From positions 21,384,276 through 21,448,275 of the forward strand of contig NC_079379.1 in NCBI RefSeq assembly GCF_021018895.1: DNA of 64,000 nt. Direction: 5' to 3'. The stretch is from Seriola aureovittata. Taxonomy: Eukaryota; Chordata; Actinopteri; Carangiformes; Carangidae. Below, in pieces: positions 1 through 52,413 of the stretch. Every line of letters begins with the position of its first letter. The first letter of the stretch is position 1. Below the pieces are notes generated by a model. The model saw only the letters and a list, made by a program, of their open reading frames with translations. It searched no databases and had not been told where the DNA came from. A program made the translations under genes and the position numbers.

Positions 1-330
1 CCCCCTGACTTTTCCTCCAGTGACATCACAAGGCTTACGTTTGTGGTTGTAGTGGTGTCGTGAAATGTCTCGTCAACAATTTGATGGATTGCCATGAAAG
101 TTTCTATTGATATTAAAAAAACAGCAACATTCCCATCAGCCTCAGCTGCGCTTACTCTGCAAACATTAGCATGCAACACGCCAAACTAAAACAGTGAAAC
201 GGTAAACGTTATACCTGCTATACATAAGCATGTCAGCATTGTCGCTGTGAGCATGTTGTCATGCTAACATTTGCATTTAGCCTATCAGCTGCTGGCGTGG
301 CCATAGACTCCTGTATCCGTTGTGTTCAGA
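1..330. repeat. Dispersed repeat fragment typical of spiny-rayed fish
   Basis: The left edge reads like a decayed copy of a high-copy element I recognise from acanthomorph genomes. The recognisable pieces, in order, are a CCCCCTGACTTTTCCTC start, a TGAAATGTCTC / GATGGATTGCCATGAAA block, and a run of phrases built on GCATGT, GCATTGT, GTGAGCATG and CATGCTAAC that ends near a GCCATAGACTC motif. It lies in the trio intron upstream of the first exon in the window. The class of the element is not known to me and the assignment rests on memory of the family. Confidence 0.55.
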
Positions 331-981
331 CCTGAGCACGGATCAAAGATAAAACATGAGGATTTCAGGCGTTTAGCTTGTCAACAGAAACACTTAAGTG
401 TTAACAGGAGAAAATGCAGCTTCTGATACACAGAACTTGTACGAACAGAAACACGTAGGTGGACACAACCTGCAGTAAAGCTCCAGATGTGTGTTGTTGC
501 ATTGTAGACGACTTTGTGAATTTGGATTGAATCATTCCTGTCTCCGCTGATTTTAGATATTTTGTGTTATAGTTATAGAGTTTCTGCCTTGTATTATTAG
601 CCTGCTCCCCATTCATTTTGGGTTTCCTGCAGAGCAAATAGTAAATCAAATCTATTGTACGTGTGTTGCCAACGGCGATGAATTTAGCAGGCTCAGCATT
701 TCATATTTGTCAAGCCTTTCACTCATTTATTCGATTAGCTAATTTGCTACGATAATACCTTTTTATACTCCAGTCAGATTCTTGCTGATTTGGTGAAACA
801 AATATAACACTCATGTCAAACAGCTTTCCAGCGTTACCTGTTTAATAGGACGCGGGGAATTGTTAGATCTTATTTGCAGTGTATTACTACGTTGCTACCA
901 AAGTAGATATAAATACACACTTGTATTTTCTTTCATGTTTCTAATCAAACGCTCTGTGTGTGTTTGTGTCTGTCTCTGTGC

Positions 982-1013
<32 letters not shown>

Positions 1014-1029
1014 GTTTGTTTCGCCTCAG
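331..1029 (+). other. trio: trio intron, 3' part, ending in a TG-rich acceptor
   Basis: No coding sequence is visible here. From about 955 the intron becomes a broken TG repeat (roughly 957-1020), and the acceptor CCTCAG follows at 1024-1029. Trio residues before the Sec14 domain, including the start codon, must lie upstream of the window. Confidence 0.7.
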
Positions 1030-39851
<38,822 letters not shown>

Positions 39852-41081
39852 AGCCTGAGTGAGGATACGCAATTCCAAACCAACTCCCAGCCCTGCACCA
39901 CCTCAACAGTCTGACCAGACCACAGCAGGAAAAACTGGACACACTTCAGCTTGTTGTCCACAGGGGCTGCAGATTCCTTTGGAGTTGAGCATCTTGATTG
40001 TCTAGATGTAAAAGAAGGAGAAACAATGAATGCTGATCTTATCCTCTTTCACAGAATGTTGATTTACTAAAGTCCTGTGGTCCTTTTATCAACTTTAACA
40101 GACCTGTTGAGGTCTTCAGCCAATCAGAGCCCTAGAGAACAGAGTTCTCTCCTACCACATAAATTAATGGATGCCGTTGTCTACTGCTGCTTGCTGGATT
40201 CAACTCAACAGATTTTGTAGTTAAGTGAACAAAAATCTTAAAAAAAAAAAAAAAAAAAAAACTTTATGAAGTAATTTATTTTCCTTTGCAAGAGTTAAAG
40301 ATGATCAGAAGAGCCAGTTGATCGAGCCTTGACACCACTGCACAGATGCAGAGCTTTCAGGAGAAAGTGATGCCAACGAAGCTAGTGATAGCGCTGAGAG
40401 CAAACTGCCCTCCCTCTTGCTGCTAGAGAGGAACACAGACGTGCATTTTTGCTCTTTTACACTAAACTGTTAACTCAAAGACATTTGAGAAGCAGCCCTT
40501 TCTTATAGAAACAATGTATAGAAAGGAAAAGTACTGTCTCTACATTTCCGAGAAAAAAAAACAATAACTGTAGAAAATGCTCATCAGTTGAAAGTTGCTG
40601 TGCTACTTTGGACTCTGTAGACAGTGACTGAGCTTCTTGACTTTAAACTGAGACATTTATACGTGCGATCAGAGCTTTTTGATGGCTGCGCTTACATAAT
40701 GTACCTAATCTAAGAAACCATGATGACCATGTTGCGAGTAACAATGCTGCACTGTCCAATCTGAGAAGAAGACATCCATTGTTTGCTTTTCCTAGAACAA
40801 ACTTGTGTTGCGCAGATATGAGATGTTTAAGCCTTACCTTGTATATAGACTTCTGCCTTCTTCCCCCTCACATTGGACTCCTGCTTCTGGACAGCAGGAT
40901 GAGAGACTGTCGGAGCCTAATTGGCAGCGGTGGTTGCCAATCAGATGGGAGTGAATGTGAAAGGCAGAGGAAGACAAATTACTGTAAATGCACTCATTGT
41001 ATGTTATGTTTGATTATCATGTGCAATGTTGCGGCTTTAACATTTTATGCAACTATTTATGAATACATCTGTTGTATCTGT

Positions 41082-41087
41082 AATAAA
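41082..41087 (+). terminator. trio: trio proximal polyadenylation signal AATAAA
   Basis: A canonical hexamer about 1.23 kb after the stop codon. A TG-rich stretch (TGCTGGTAGTTTGTGTTTATTTG) begins about 37 bases downstream. Confidence 0.6.
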
Positions 41088-41295
41088 TCTAGAGAAAAGC
41101 ATGTACTTGGTACTGCAAGCACTGCTGGTAGTTTGTGTTTATTTGATCTTTGAGTGTTACGACTTCCAGGCCAGGCCGTGTCAGAGGTCACAATCTACAA
41201 TCATTATGGTTTGATCAAAAAATAATTTAACACTTTTTGTACTGTATGCCTCTGTAGTATTGGTACACCAAAGTTGCTCTAGCTTTATAGTACTT

Positions 41296-41301
41296 AATAA
41301 A
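41296..41301 (+). terminator. trio: trio distal polyadenylation signal AATAAA
   Basis: A canonical hexamer followed within 10-25 bases by TGTTTTATTGTGATTATG, a good GU-rich downstream element. It is the last such signal before sequence with no trio-like features, so it is the likely main 3' end. Confidence 0.65.
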
Positions 41302-41320
41302 AATGTTTTATTGTGATTAT

Positions 41321-42327
41321 GTTTCACTTGAGTTAGATAATCTATGACCATGTCAACTGATTGTTTACACTAGTTAAAAATACTACGTTGGAGGAACACA
41401 ATTAGTTCATTTAGTCTCATGTGCTCTTTAATATAAAGGCAGGGGATTATTGAAAGACATTTATGCTGAATGGGAGATTGTGGTGCATCATTTACTAAAT
41501 GGTGTTCTAACTTTATGTACAAATACTTGTTGCCAAAATATTTCTTCCATGAATTCCGGATCCTTATTAAGAAAAAAATTGCCCTAAAAATAGCGACTAA
41601 GGAATGGTTTTTAGTTTGGTTAGTTTGCTTTCCTGGAAGTGAGAACCACCAGACTATACATGAATCCAATATGGCGGCTAGGACATGTCAAGTTTAAATG
41701 GATTCTACCAGGAACAGAAGTCACAGTCCTCTGTTACCTTTCTATTTATTTTAATGGTGTGCACAGACCGTTAGAAACAAGGAAACTTGGACTGGATACC
41801 TCAGTTTAGGGTTTTTTCATTGTTTGTCTTTTACTTTTGTCATGTTTGTTTCCCATTTCATAAATTACATGTTTGCTATTTGTTTTTATGTTTTTTATCT
41901 TTGCATGTATATTTCTTTGTACAGATCTTACATATTTCCACATGTAAATATCCTCATCTTGCCATCAGTTATTTGAAAATTAAACATAATGAACACATGT
42001 ACCATGTTTTACATTTTGTTTCTTTATGCATTGTTTTGTGTTTTCTTTTATTTCTTTATTTTTTCATTTAAAAAGCTAAATTGTACACAAATTTGATTAA
42101 AACTGAAATGGAAAAGTAGCATAAACATAAAGTTGTTGATGAGAAGAGCTAAAAGCCATTTCCACCGACACCTTTGTTAACTAGGTGACATTTTGGCGTG
42201 CTGGGACCTGGTAAATTTGCTCTAATAAATCACGCAATATCAATATTGATTTTTGTGATTAAAAAAAAAAGATGATCGACTTTGGCATCTCAGTTTTTTA
42301 CAGTGCACCGATCAGTCCAGATGATGA
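41321..42327. other. Intergenic AT-rich sequence between trio and the satellite
   Basis: No gene, SINE or transposon ends could be identified. The T-rich 41,780-42,070 part contains an open frame of phenylalanine-rich residues that has no family resemblance and is not considered coding. Confidence 0.6.
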
Positions 42328-45300
42328 AAAACGTATTACATTAAGTCATAAAAATCGCTATGAAAGTAATAGTGCAGAGAGAAATATAAAGTCGTCCTGT
42401 AGTAACGCAAAAAGAGCCATAGTATAGTGAAACATAAGTCATATAGTAGGGCATAAGAATGTAAAAAAGTCATAAAAACAGTATAGTAAGGTATAGCAAG
42501 TCATTGAAACGTCATAGTATGGTAAGGCAAAAAAAGTCGGATTATATTAAGGCATAAAAATGACAGTAAGGTATAAAAAGTCATAAAAATGTCATAGTAT
42601 AATAAGGTATAAAAAGTCATAAAAACAACATAATATAGTAAGGCATAAAAAGTTATAGTATAGTAAGGTAAAAAACGTCAGTATAATTAAGCATAAAAAG
42701 TCATGACAACAAAAGTATAGTAAGAAAAAAATAGTCATAAGAAAGTCATAATATAGTAAGGTATAAAAAGTTATAAAAAGTCATAGTATAGCAAGGTATT
42801 AAAACAACATAGTATAGTAAGGCATAAAAGGTTATAGTATAGTAAGGTATAAAAAGTCATAAAAAAGACATGGTATAGAAAGGCATGAAAAGTCATAAAA
42901 ACGTCATAATGTAATAAGGCATAAAAAGTCACTAAACATCATAGTATATAGTAAGGCATGAAAAGTCATAAAAACGACATGGTATAGTAATGCATAAAAA
43001 GTAATTAAAACATAGTATAGTAAGGCATAAAAAGTCAAAAAAACATCATAGTATAGTAAGGCATAAAAAGTCATAAAAACATCATAGTATAATGAGGCAT
43101 AAAAATCATAAAAAAAGTCATAGTATAGTAAGGCATAAAAAGTTATAAAAAGTCATGGTATTGTAAGGCATAAAAAGTCATAAAAACGTCATAAAAACGT
43201 CATAGTATAGTATGGCATAAAAAGTCAAAAAATATCATAGTATAGTAAGGCATAAAAAGTTAAAAAAAATCGCATTATATTAAGGCATAAAAATGTCAAA
43301 AAAACATCATATTACATTAATGCATCAAAGGTCATAAAAACATCATAGTATGATAAGGAACAAAACGACATAGTATAGTACGGGATAAAACATAAAAAAA
43401 AACATCATAGTATATTAAGGCATAAAATATCATAAAAACTTAATAGTATGGTGAGAAATAAAACAACATAGTAAAGTAAGGCTTAAAAATGTCAAAAAAA
43501 CATCATATTTCATTAATGCATTAAAGGTCATAAAAACGTTATAGTATGGTAAGGAACAAAACGACATAGTATAGTAAGGCATAAAAGGTCATATAAAAAC
43601 ATCAAAGTATGGTAAGGAGTAAAACTACATAGTACAGTTGGGCATAAAAATGTCAAAAAACGTCACAGTATAGTATGGCATAAAGCATCAAAAACTTATC
43701 ACAGTATATAATGGCATAAAAGGTCAAAAAAACGTCATTGTATTTTAAAGCATAAAAGTTCATAAAAACATCATAGTATGGTAAGGAACAAAATGACATA
43801 GTATTATAAGGTAAAAAATTGCCAAAAAACGTCATGGTATAGTATGGCATAAAAATGTCAAAAAACGTCATAGTATAGTATGGCATAAAACATCCAAAAA
43901 ACATCATAGTATATTAAGGCATAAAAGGTCACTAAAACATCATAATATGGTAAGGAACAAAACGACATACTATAGTGATGCTTAAAAATGTCAAAAAACG
44001 TCATAGTATAGTATGGCTGAAAATGTCAAAAAACGTCATAGTATAGTATGGCATAAAATGTCAAAAAAAACATCATTGTATATTAAAGCATAAAAGGTCA
44101 TAAAAACGTCATAGTATGGTAAGGAACAAAATGACATAGTATAATAAGGTAAAAAATTGCCAAAAAACGTCATGGTATAGTATGGCATAAAAATGTCAAA
44201 AAACATCATAGTATAGTGTGGCATAAAACATCCAAAAAACATCATAGTATATTAAGGCATAAAAGGTCACTAAAACATCATAATATGGTAAGGAACAAAA
44301 CGACATACTATAGTGATGCTTAAAAATTTCAAAAAACGTCATAGTATAGTATGGCTGAAAATGTCAAAAAACATCATAGTATAGTATGGCATAAAAATGT
44401 AAAAAAAAAAACATCACAGCATATTAATGCACACAAGGTCATAAAAACGTCACTGTATGGTGTGGAATAACACAATATAGTATAGTAAGGCTAAAAAATG
44501 TCAAAAAAACATCATTGTATATTAAAGCATAAAAGGTCACTAAAACATCATAATATGGTAAGGAACAAAACGACATACTATAATGATGCTTAAAAATGTC
44601 AAAAAAACGTCGTAGTATAGTATGGCATAAAATGTCAAAAAACATCATTGTATATTAAAGCATAAAAGGTCATAAAAACGTCATAGTATGGTAAGGAACA
44701 AAATGACATAGTATAATAAGGTAAAAATTTGCGAAAAAACGTCATAGTATAATAAGGCATAAAATATCAAAAAAAAATTTATATATATAATAAGGCATAA
44801 AAGCTCATACCACCATCATAGTATGGTAAGGACCAAAATGACATAGTATTATAAGGTAAAAAATTGCCAAAAAACGTCATGGTATAGTATGGCATAAAAA
44901 TGTCAAAAAACGTCATAGTATAGTATGGCATAAAACATCCAAAAAACATCATAGTATATTAAGGCATAAAAGGTCATTAAAACATCATAGTATATTAAGG
45001 CATAAAACGACATACTATAGTGATGCTTAAAAATTGCCAAAAAACGTCATGGTATAGTATGGCTGAAAATGTCAAAAAACGTCATAGTATAGTATGGCAT
45101 AAAAGGTCACTAAAACATCATAAAATGGTAAGGAACAAAACGACATACTATAGTGATGCTTAAAAATGTCAAAAAACGTCATAGTATAGTATGGCTGAAA
45201 ATGTCAAAAAACGTCATAGTATAGTATGGCATAAAATGTCAAAAAAAACATCATTGTATATTAAAGCATAAAAGGTCATAAAAACGTCACTGTATGGTAA

Positions 45301-48300
45301 GGAACAAAATGACATAGTATAATAAGGTAAAAAATTGCCAAAAAACGTCATGGTATAGTATGGCATAAAAATGTCAAAAAACGTCATAGTATATTAAGGC
45401 ATAAAAGGTCACTAAAACATCATAATATGGTAAGGAACAAAACGACATACTATAGTGATGCTTAAAAATGTCAAAAAGTCATAGTATAGTATGGCATAAA
45501 AATGTCAAAAAACGTCATAGTATGGTAAGGAATAAAATTACATGGTATTGTAAGGCATAAACATACCAATAAACGTCATAGTATAGTATGGCATAAAATG
45601 TCAAAAAAACATCATATCAAACCATAAAAGGTCATAAAAACGTCAAAGTATGACATAGTATAATAAGGTAAAAAATTGCCAAAAAACGTCATAGTATAGT
45701 AAGGCATAAAACGTAAAAAAAACCATCACAGTATATTAAGGCATCAAAGGTCATAAAAACGTCATAGTATAATAAGGCATAAAACGTCAAAAAAAAAAAA
45801 TATATATAATAAGGCATAAAAGCTCATAAAAACGTTATAGTATGGTAAGGAACAAAACGACATACTATAGTGATGCTTAAAAATGTCAAAAAACGTCATA
45901 GTATAGTATGGCATAAAAATGTAAAAAAAAAAACATCACAGCATATTAATGCACACAAGGTCATAAAAACGTCACTGTATGGTGTGGAATAACACAATAT
46001 AGTATAGTAAGGCTAAAAAATGTCAAAAAAACATCATTGTATATTAAAGCATAAAAGGTCATAAAAACGTCATAGTATGGTAAGGAACAAAATGACATAG
46101 TATAATAAGGTAAAGAATTGCCAAAAAACATCATAGTATAGTATGGCATAAAACATCAAAAAAACATCATAGTATATTAAGGCATAAAAGGTCACTAAAA
46201 CATCATAATATGGTAAGGAACAAAACAACATACTATAATGATGCTTAAAAATGTCAAAAAACGTCGTAGTATAGTATGGCATAAAATGTCAAAAAACATC
46301 ATTGTATATTAAAGCATAAAAGGTCATAAAAACGTCATTGTATGGTAAGGAACAAAATGACATAGTATAATAAGGTAAAAATTTGCCAAAAAACGTCATG
46401 GTATAATAAGGCATAAAATATCAAAAAAAAATTATATATATAATAAGGCATAAAAGCTCATAAAAACATCATAGTATGGTAAGGACCAAAATGACATAGT
46501 ATTATAAGGTAAAAAATTGCCAAAAAACGTCATGGTATAGTATGGCATAACAATGTCAAAAAACGTCATAGTATAGTATGGCATAAAACATCCAAAAAAC
46601 ATCATAGTATATTAAGGCATAAAAGGTCACTAAAACATCATAGTATATTAAGGCATAAAACGACATACTATAGTGATGCTTAAAAATGTCAAAAAACGTC
46701 ATAGTATAGTATGGCATAAAATGTCAAAAAAAAACATCATTGTATATTAAAGCATAAAAGGTCATAAAAACGTCATAGTATGGTAAGGAACAAAATGACA
46801 TAGTATTATAAGGTAAAAAATTGCCAAAAAACGTCATGGTATAGTATGGCATAAAATGTCAAAAAACATCATAGTATAGTGTGGCATAAAACATCCAAAA
46901 AACATCATAGTATATTAAGGCATAAAAGGTCACTAAAACATCATAAAATGGTAAGGAACAAAACGACATACTATAGTGATGCTTAAAAATGTCAAAAAAC
47001 GTCGTAGTATAGTATGGCATAAAATGTCAAAAAACATCATTGTATATTAAAGCATAAAAGGTCATAAAAACGTCATTGTATGGTAAGGAACAAAATGACA
47101 TAGTATAATAAGGTAAAAATTTGCCAAAAAACGTCATGGTATAATAAGGCATAAAATATCAAAAAAAAATTATATATATAATAAGGCATAAAAGCTCATA
47201 AAAACATCATAGTATGGTAAGGACCAAAATGACATAGTATTATAAGGTAAAAAATTGCCAAAAAACGTCATGGTATAGTATGGCATAACAATGTCAAAAA
47301 ACGTCATAGTATAGTATGGCATAAAACATCCAAAAAACATCATAGTATATTAAGGCATAAAAGGTCACTAAAACATCATAGTATATTAAGGCATAAAACG
47401 ACATACTATAGTGATGCTTAAAAATGTCAAAAAACGTCATAGTATAGTATGGCATAAAATGTCAAAAAAAAACATCATTGTATATTAAAGCATAAAAGGT
47501 CATAAAAACGTCATAGTATGGTAAGGAACAAAATGACATAGTATTATAAGGTAAAAAATTGCCAAAAAACGTCATGGTATAGTATGGCATAAAAATGTCA
47601 AAAAACATCATAGTATAGTGTGGCATAAAACATCCAAAAAACATCATAGTATATTAAGGCATAAAAGGTCACTAAAACATCATAAAATGGTAAGGAACAA
47701 AACGACATACTATAGTGATGCTTAAAAATGTCAAAAAACGTCATAGTATAGTATGGCTGAAAATGTCAAAAAACGTCATAGTATAGTATGGCATAAAATG
47801 TCAAAAAAAACATCATTGTATATTAAAGCATAAAAGGTCATAAAAACGTCATAGTATGGTAAGGAACAAAATGACATAGTATAATAAGGTAAAAAATTGC
47901 CAAAAAACGTCATGGTATAGTGATGCTTAAAAATTTCAAAAAACGTCATAGTATAGTATGGCTGAAAATGTCAAAAAACGTCATAGTATAGTATGGCATA
48001 AAAATGTAAAAAAAAAACATCACAGCATATTAATGCACACAAGGTCATAAAAACGTCACTGTATGGTGTGGAATAACACAATATTGTATAGTAAGGCTAA
48101 AAAATGTCAAAAAGTCATAGTATAGTATGGCATAAAAATGTCAAAAAATGTCATAGTATGGTAAGGAATAAAATTACATAGTATTGTAAGGCATAAACAT
48201 ACCAATAAACGTCATAGTATAGTATGGCATAAAATGTCAAAAAAACATCATATCAAACCATAAAAGGTCATAAAAACGTCAAAGTATGACATAGTATAAT

Positions 48301-51300
48301 AAGGTAAAAAATTGCCAAAAAACGTCATAGTATAGTAAGGCATAAAACGTAAAAAAAACCATCACAGTATATTAAGGCATCAAAGGTCATAAAAACGTCA
48401 TAGTATAATAAGGCATAAAACGTCAAAAAAAAAAAATATATAATAAGGCATAAAAGCTCATAAAAACGTTATAGTATGGTAAGGAACAAAACGACATACT
48501 ATAGTGATGCTTAAAAATTTCAAAAAACGTCATAGTATAGTATGGCTGAAAATGTCAAAAAGCGTCATAGTATCGTATGGCATAAAAATGTAAAAAAAAA
48601 ACATCACAGCATATTAATGCACACAAGGTCATAAAAACGTCACTGTATGGTGTGGAATAACACAATATAGTATAGTAAGGCTAAAAAATATCAAAAAAAC
48701 ATCATTGTATATTAAAGCATAAAAGGTCATAAAAACGTCATAGTATGGTAAGGAACAAAATGACATAGTATAATAAGGTAAAGAATTGCCAAAAAACATC
48801 ATAGTATAGTATGGCATAAGACATCAAAAAAACATCATAGTATATTAAGGCATAAAAGGTCACTAAAACATCATAATATGGTAAGGAACAAAAGGACATA
48901 CTATAATGATGCTTAAAAATGTCAAAAAACGTCGTAGTATAGTCTGGCATAAAATGTCAAAAAACATCATTGTATATTAAAGCATAAAAGGTCATAAAAA
49001 CGTCATAGTATGGTAAGGAACAAAATGACATAGTATAATAAAGTAAAAAATTGCCAAAAAACGTCATAGTATAATAAGGCATAAAACGTCAAAAAAAAAA
49101 TATATATATATAATAAGGCATAAAACGTAAAAAAAAAAATATATATATATAATAAGGCATAAAAGCTCATAAAAACATCATAGTATGGTAAGGACCAAAA
49201 TGACATAGTATTATAAGGTAAAAAATTGCCAAAAAACGTCATGGTATAGTATGGCATAAAAATGTCAAAAAACGTCATAGTATAGTATGACATAAAACAT
49301 CCAAAAAACATCATAGTATATTAAGGCATAAAAGGTCACTAAAACATCATAATATGGTAAGGAACAAAACGACATACTATAGTGATGCTTAAAAATGTCA
49401 AAAAACGTCATAGTATAGTATGGCTGAAAATGTCAAAAAACGTCATAGTATAGTATGGCATAAAATGTCAAAAAAAACATCATTGTATATTAAAGCATAA
49501 AAGGTCATAAAAACGTCATAGTATGGTAAGGAACAAAATGACATAGTATAATAAGGTAAAAAATTGCCAAAAAACGTCATAGTATAATAAGGCATAAAAC
49601 GTCAAAAAAAAAATATATATAATAAGGCATAAAACGTAAAAAAAAAAATATATATATATATAATAAGGCATAAAAGCTCATAAAAACATCATAGTATGGT
49701 AAGGACCAAAATGACATAGTATTATAAGGTAAAAAATTGCCAAAAAACGTCATGGTATAGTATGGCATAAAAATGTCAAAAAACGTCATAGTATAGTATG
49801 GCATAAAAGGTCACTAAAACATCATAATATGGTAAGGAACAAAACGACATACTATAGTGATGCTTAAAAATGTCAAAAAACGTCATAGTATAGTATGGCT
49901 GAAAATGTCAAAAAACGTCATAGTATAGTATCGCATAAAATGTCAAAAAAAACATCATAGTATATTAAGGCATAAAAGGTCACTAAAACATCATAATATG
50001 GTAAGGAACAAAACAACATACTATAGTGATGCTTAAAAATGTCAAAAAACGTCATACTATAGTGATGCTTAAAAATGTCAAAAAACGTCATAGTATAGTA
50101 TGGCATAAAAATGTAAAAAAAAAACATCACAGCATATTAATGCACACAAGGTCATAAAAACGTCACTGTATGGTGTGGAATAACACAATATAGTATAGTA
50201 AGGCTAAAAAATGTCAAAAAAACATCATTGTATATTAAAGCATAAAAGGTCATTAAAAACGTCATAGTATGGTAAGGAACAAAATGACATAGTATAATAA
50301 GGTAAAGAATTGCCAAAAAACATCATAGTATAGTATGGCATAAAACATCAAAAAAACATCATAGTATATTAAGGCATAAAAGGTCACTAAAACATCATAA
50401 TATGGTAAGGAACAAAACGACATACTATAATGATGCTTAAAAATGTCAAAAAACGTCATAGTACAGTATGGCTGAAAATGTCAAAAAACGTCATAGTATA
50501 GTATGGCTGAAAATGTCAAAAAACGTCATAGTATAGTATGGCATAAAATGTAAAAAAAAACATCATTGTATATTAAAGCATAAAAGGTCATAAAAACGTC
50601 ATAGTATGGTAAGGAACAAAATGACATAGTATAATAAGGTAAAAAATTGCCAAAAAACGTCATAGTATAATAAGGCATAAAAAGTAAAAAAAAAAATATA
50701 TATATAATAAGGCATAAAACGTCAAAAAAAAAAAATATATATATAATAAGGCATAAAACGTCAAAAAAAAAATATATATATATAATAAGGCATAAAAGCT
50801 CATAAAAACATCATAGTATGGTAAGGACCAAAATGACATAGTATTATAAGGTAAAAAATTGCCAAAAAACGTCATGGTATAGTATGGCATAAAAATGTCA
50901 AAAAACGTCATGGCATAAAACATCCAAAAAACATCATAGTATATTAAGGCATAAAAGGTCACTAAAACATCATAATATGGTAAGGAACAAAACGACATAC
51001 TATAGTGATGCTTAAAAATGTCAAAAAACGTCATAGTATAGTATGGCATAAAATGTAAAAAAAAACATCATTGTATATTAAAGCATAAAAGGTCATAAAA
51101 ACGTCATAGTATGGTAAGGAACAAAATGACATAGTATAATAAGGTAAAAAATTGCCAAAAAACGTCATGGTATAGTATGGCATAAAAATGTCAAAAAACA
51201 TCATAGTATATTAAGGCATAAAAGGTCACTAAAACATCATAATATGGTAAGGAACAAAACGACATACTATAGTGATGCTTAAAAATTTCAAAAAACGTCA

Positions 51301-52413
51301 TAGTATAGTATGGCATAAAAATATTAAAAAAAAACATCACAGCATATTAATGCACACAAGGTCATAAAAACGTCACTGTATGGTGTGGAATAACACAATA
51401 TTGTATAGTAAGGCTAGAAAATGTCAAAAACATCATAGTATAGTATGGCATAAAAATGTCAAAAAGTCATAGTATAGTATGGCATAAAAATGTCAAAAAA
51501 CGTCATAGTATGGTAAGGAATAAAATTACATAGTATTGTAAGGCATAAACATACCAATAAACGTCATAGTATAGTATGGCATAAAATGTCAAAAAAAACA
51601 TCATATCAAACCATAAAAGGTCATAAAAACGTCAAAGTATGACATAGTATAATAAGGTAAAAAATTGCCAAAAAAGGTCATAGTATAGTAAGGCATAAAA
51701 CGTAAAAAAAACCATCACAGTATATTGAGGCATCAAAGGTCATAAAAACGTCATAGTATAATAAGGCATAAAACGTCAAAAAAAAAAAATATATATAATA
51801 AGGCATAAAAGCTCATAAAAACGTCATAGTATGGTAAGGAACAAAATGACATAGTATAATAAGGTAAAAAATTGCCAAAAAACGTCATGGTATAGTATGG
51901 GATAAAAATGTCAAAAAACGTCATAGTATAGTATGGCATAAAAATGTCAAAAAAACATCATAGTATATTAAGGCATAAAAGGTCACTAAAACATCATAAT
52001 ATGGTAAGGAACAAAACGACATACTATAGTGATGCTTAAAAATGTCAAAAAACGTCATAGTATAGTAAGGCATAAAAAGTCATAAAAAAGTCATAGAATA
52101 GTAAGGCATAAAAACGACATGGTATAATAAAGCATAAAAAGTCATAGAATAGTAAGGCATAAAAACGACATTGTGTAATAATGCATAAAAAGTCATAAAA
52201 ACGACATAGTATAGTAACACAAAAAGTCATGGTATAGTAAGGTATTAAAATGACATCGTATAATAAGGCATAAAAAGTTTTAAAACTTCATAGTATAGTA
52301 AGGCATAAAAAGTCATAAAAAGTTCATAGTATAGTAAGGGATAGAAAGTGATAAAAAACGCCATAGTATAATAAGGCATAAAAATGACATAGTATAATAA
52401 GGCATAAAAAGTA
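42328..52413 (+). repeat. AT-rich satellite array, 12/36-bp nested period (left part)
   Basis: Ten kilobases of tandem repeat. The 36-bp monomer is three variants of a roughly 12-bp module with the core CATA: AAGGCATAAAAA, GTCATAAAAACG and TCATAGTATAGT. Divergence is highest at the left edge and lower in the middle, where variant monomers are combined into higher-order units. The plus strand is purine-rich (mostly A and G). Short A runs with TATATATA occur as a variant block (for example at 44,770, 46,430, 47,165, 49,095 and 50,690). Because 36 is divisible by three, one minus-strand frame stays open and gives MPYYTMTFF-type runs that are not genes. Confidence 0.97.
46250..47720 (+). repeat. 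Recent 738-bp tandem duplication inside the satellite
   Basis: Two copies, offset by exactly 738 bases, share private variants found nowhere else in the array. Examples are GGCATAACAATG at 46543 and 47281 and the AAAAATTTGCC / ATGGTATAATAAGG pair about 160 bases before each. Both copies have the same poly-A/TATATA block. It is the clearest higher-order repeat in the array. Confidence 0.85.

Larger units (their letters stand above)
39852..41320 (+). other. trio: trio 3' untranslated region
   Basis: From the stop codon to just past the second polyadenylation signal I see no conserved coding frame. The UTR is about 1.45 kb and includes an A run at 40240-40260. Its exact 3' end is inferred from the signals at 41082 and 41296. 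Confidence 0.7.

Noticed and set aside
41787..42071. 94-codon Phe-rich open frame after trio
   Set aside because: It is a translation of T-rich intergenic DNA with no family resemblance and lies beyond the trio polyadenylation signals.
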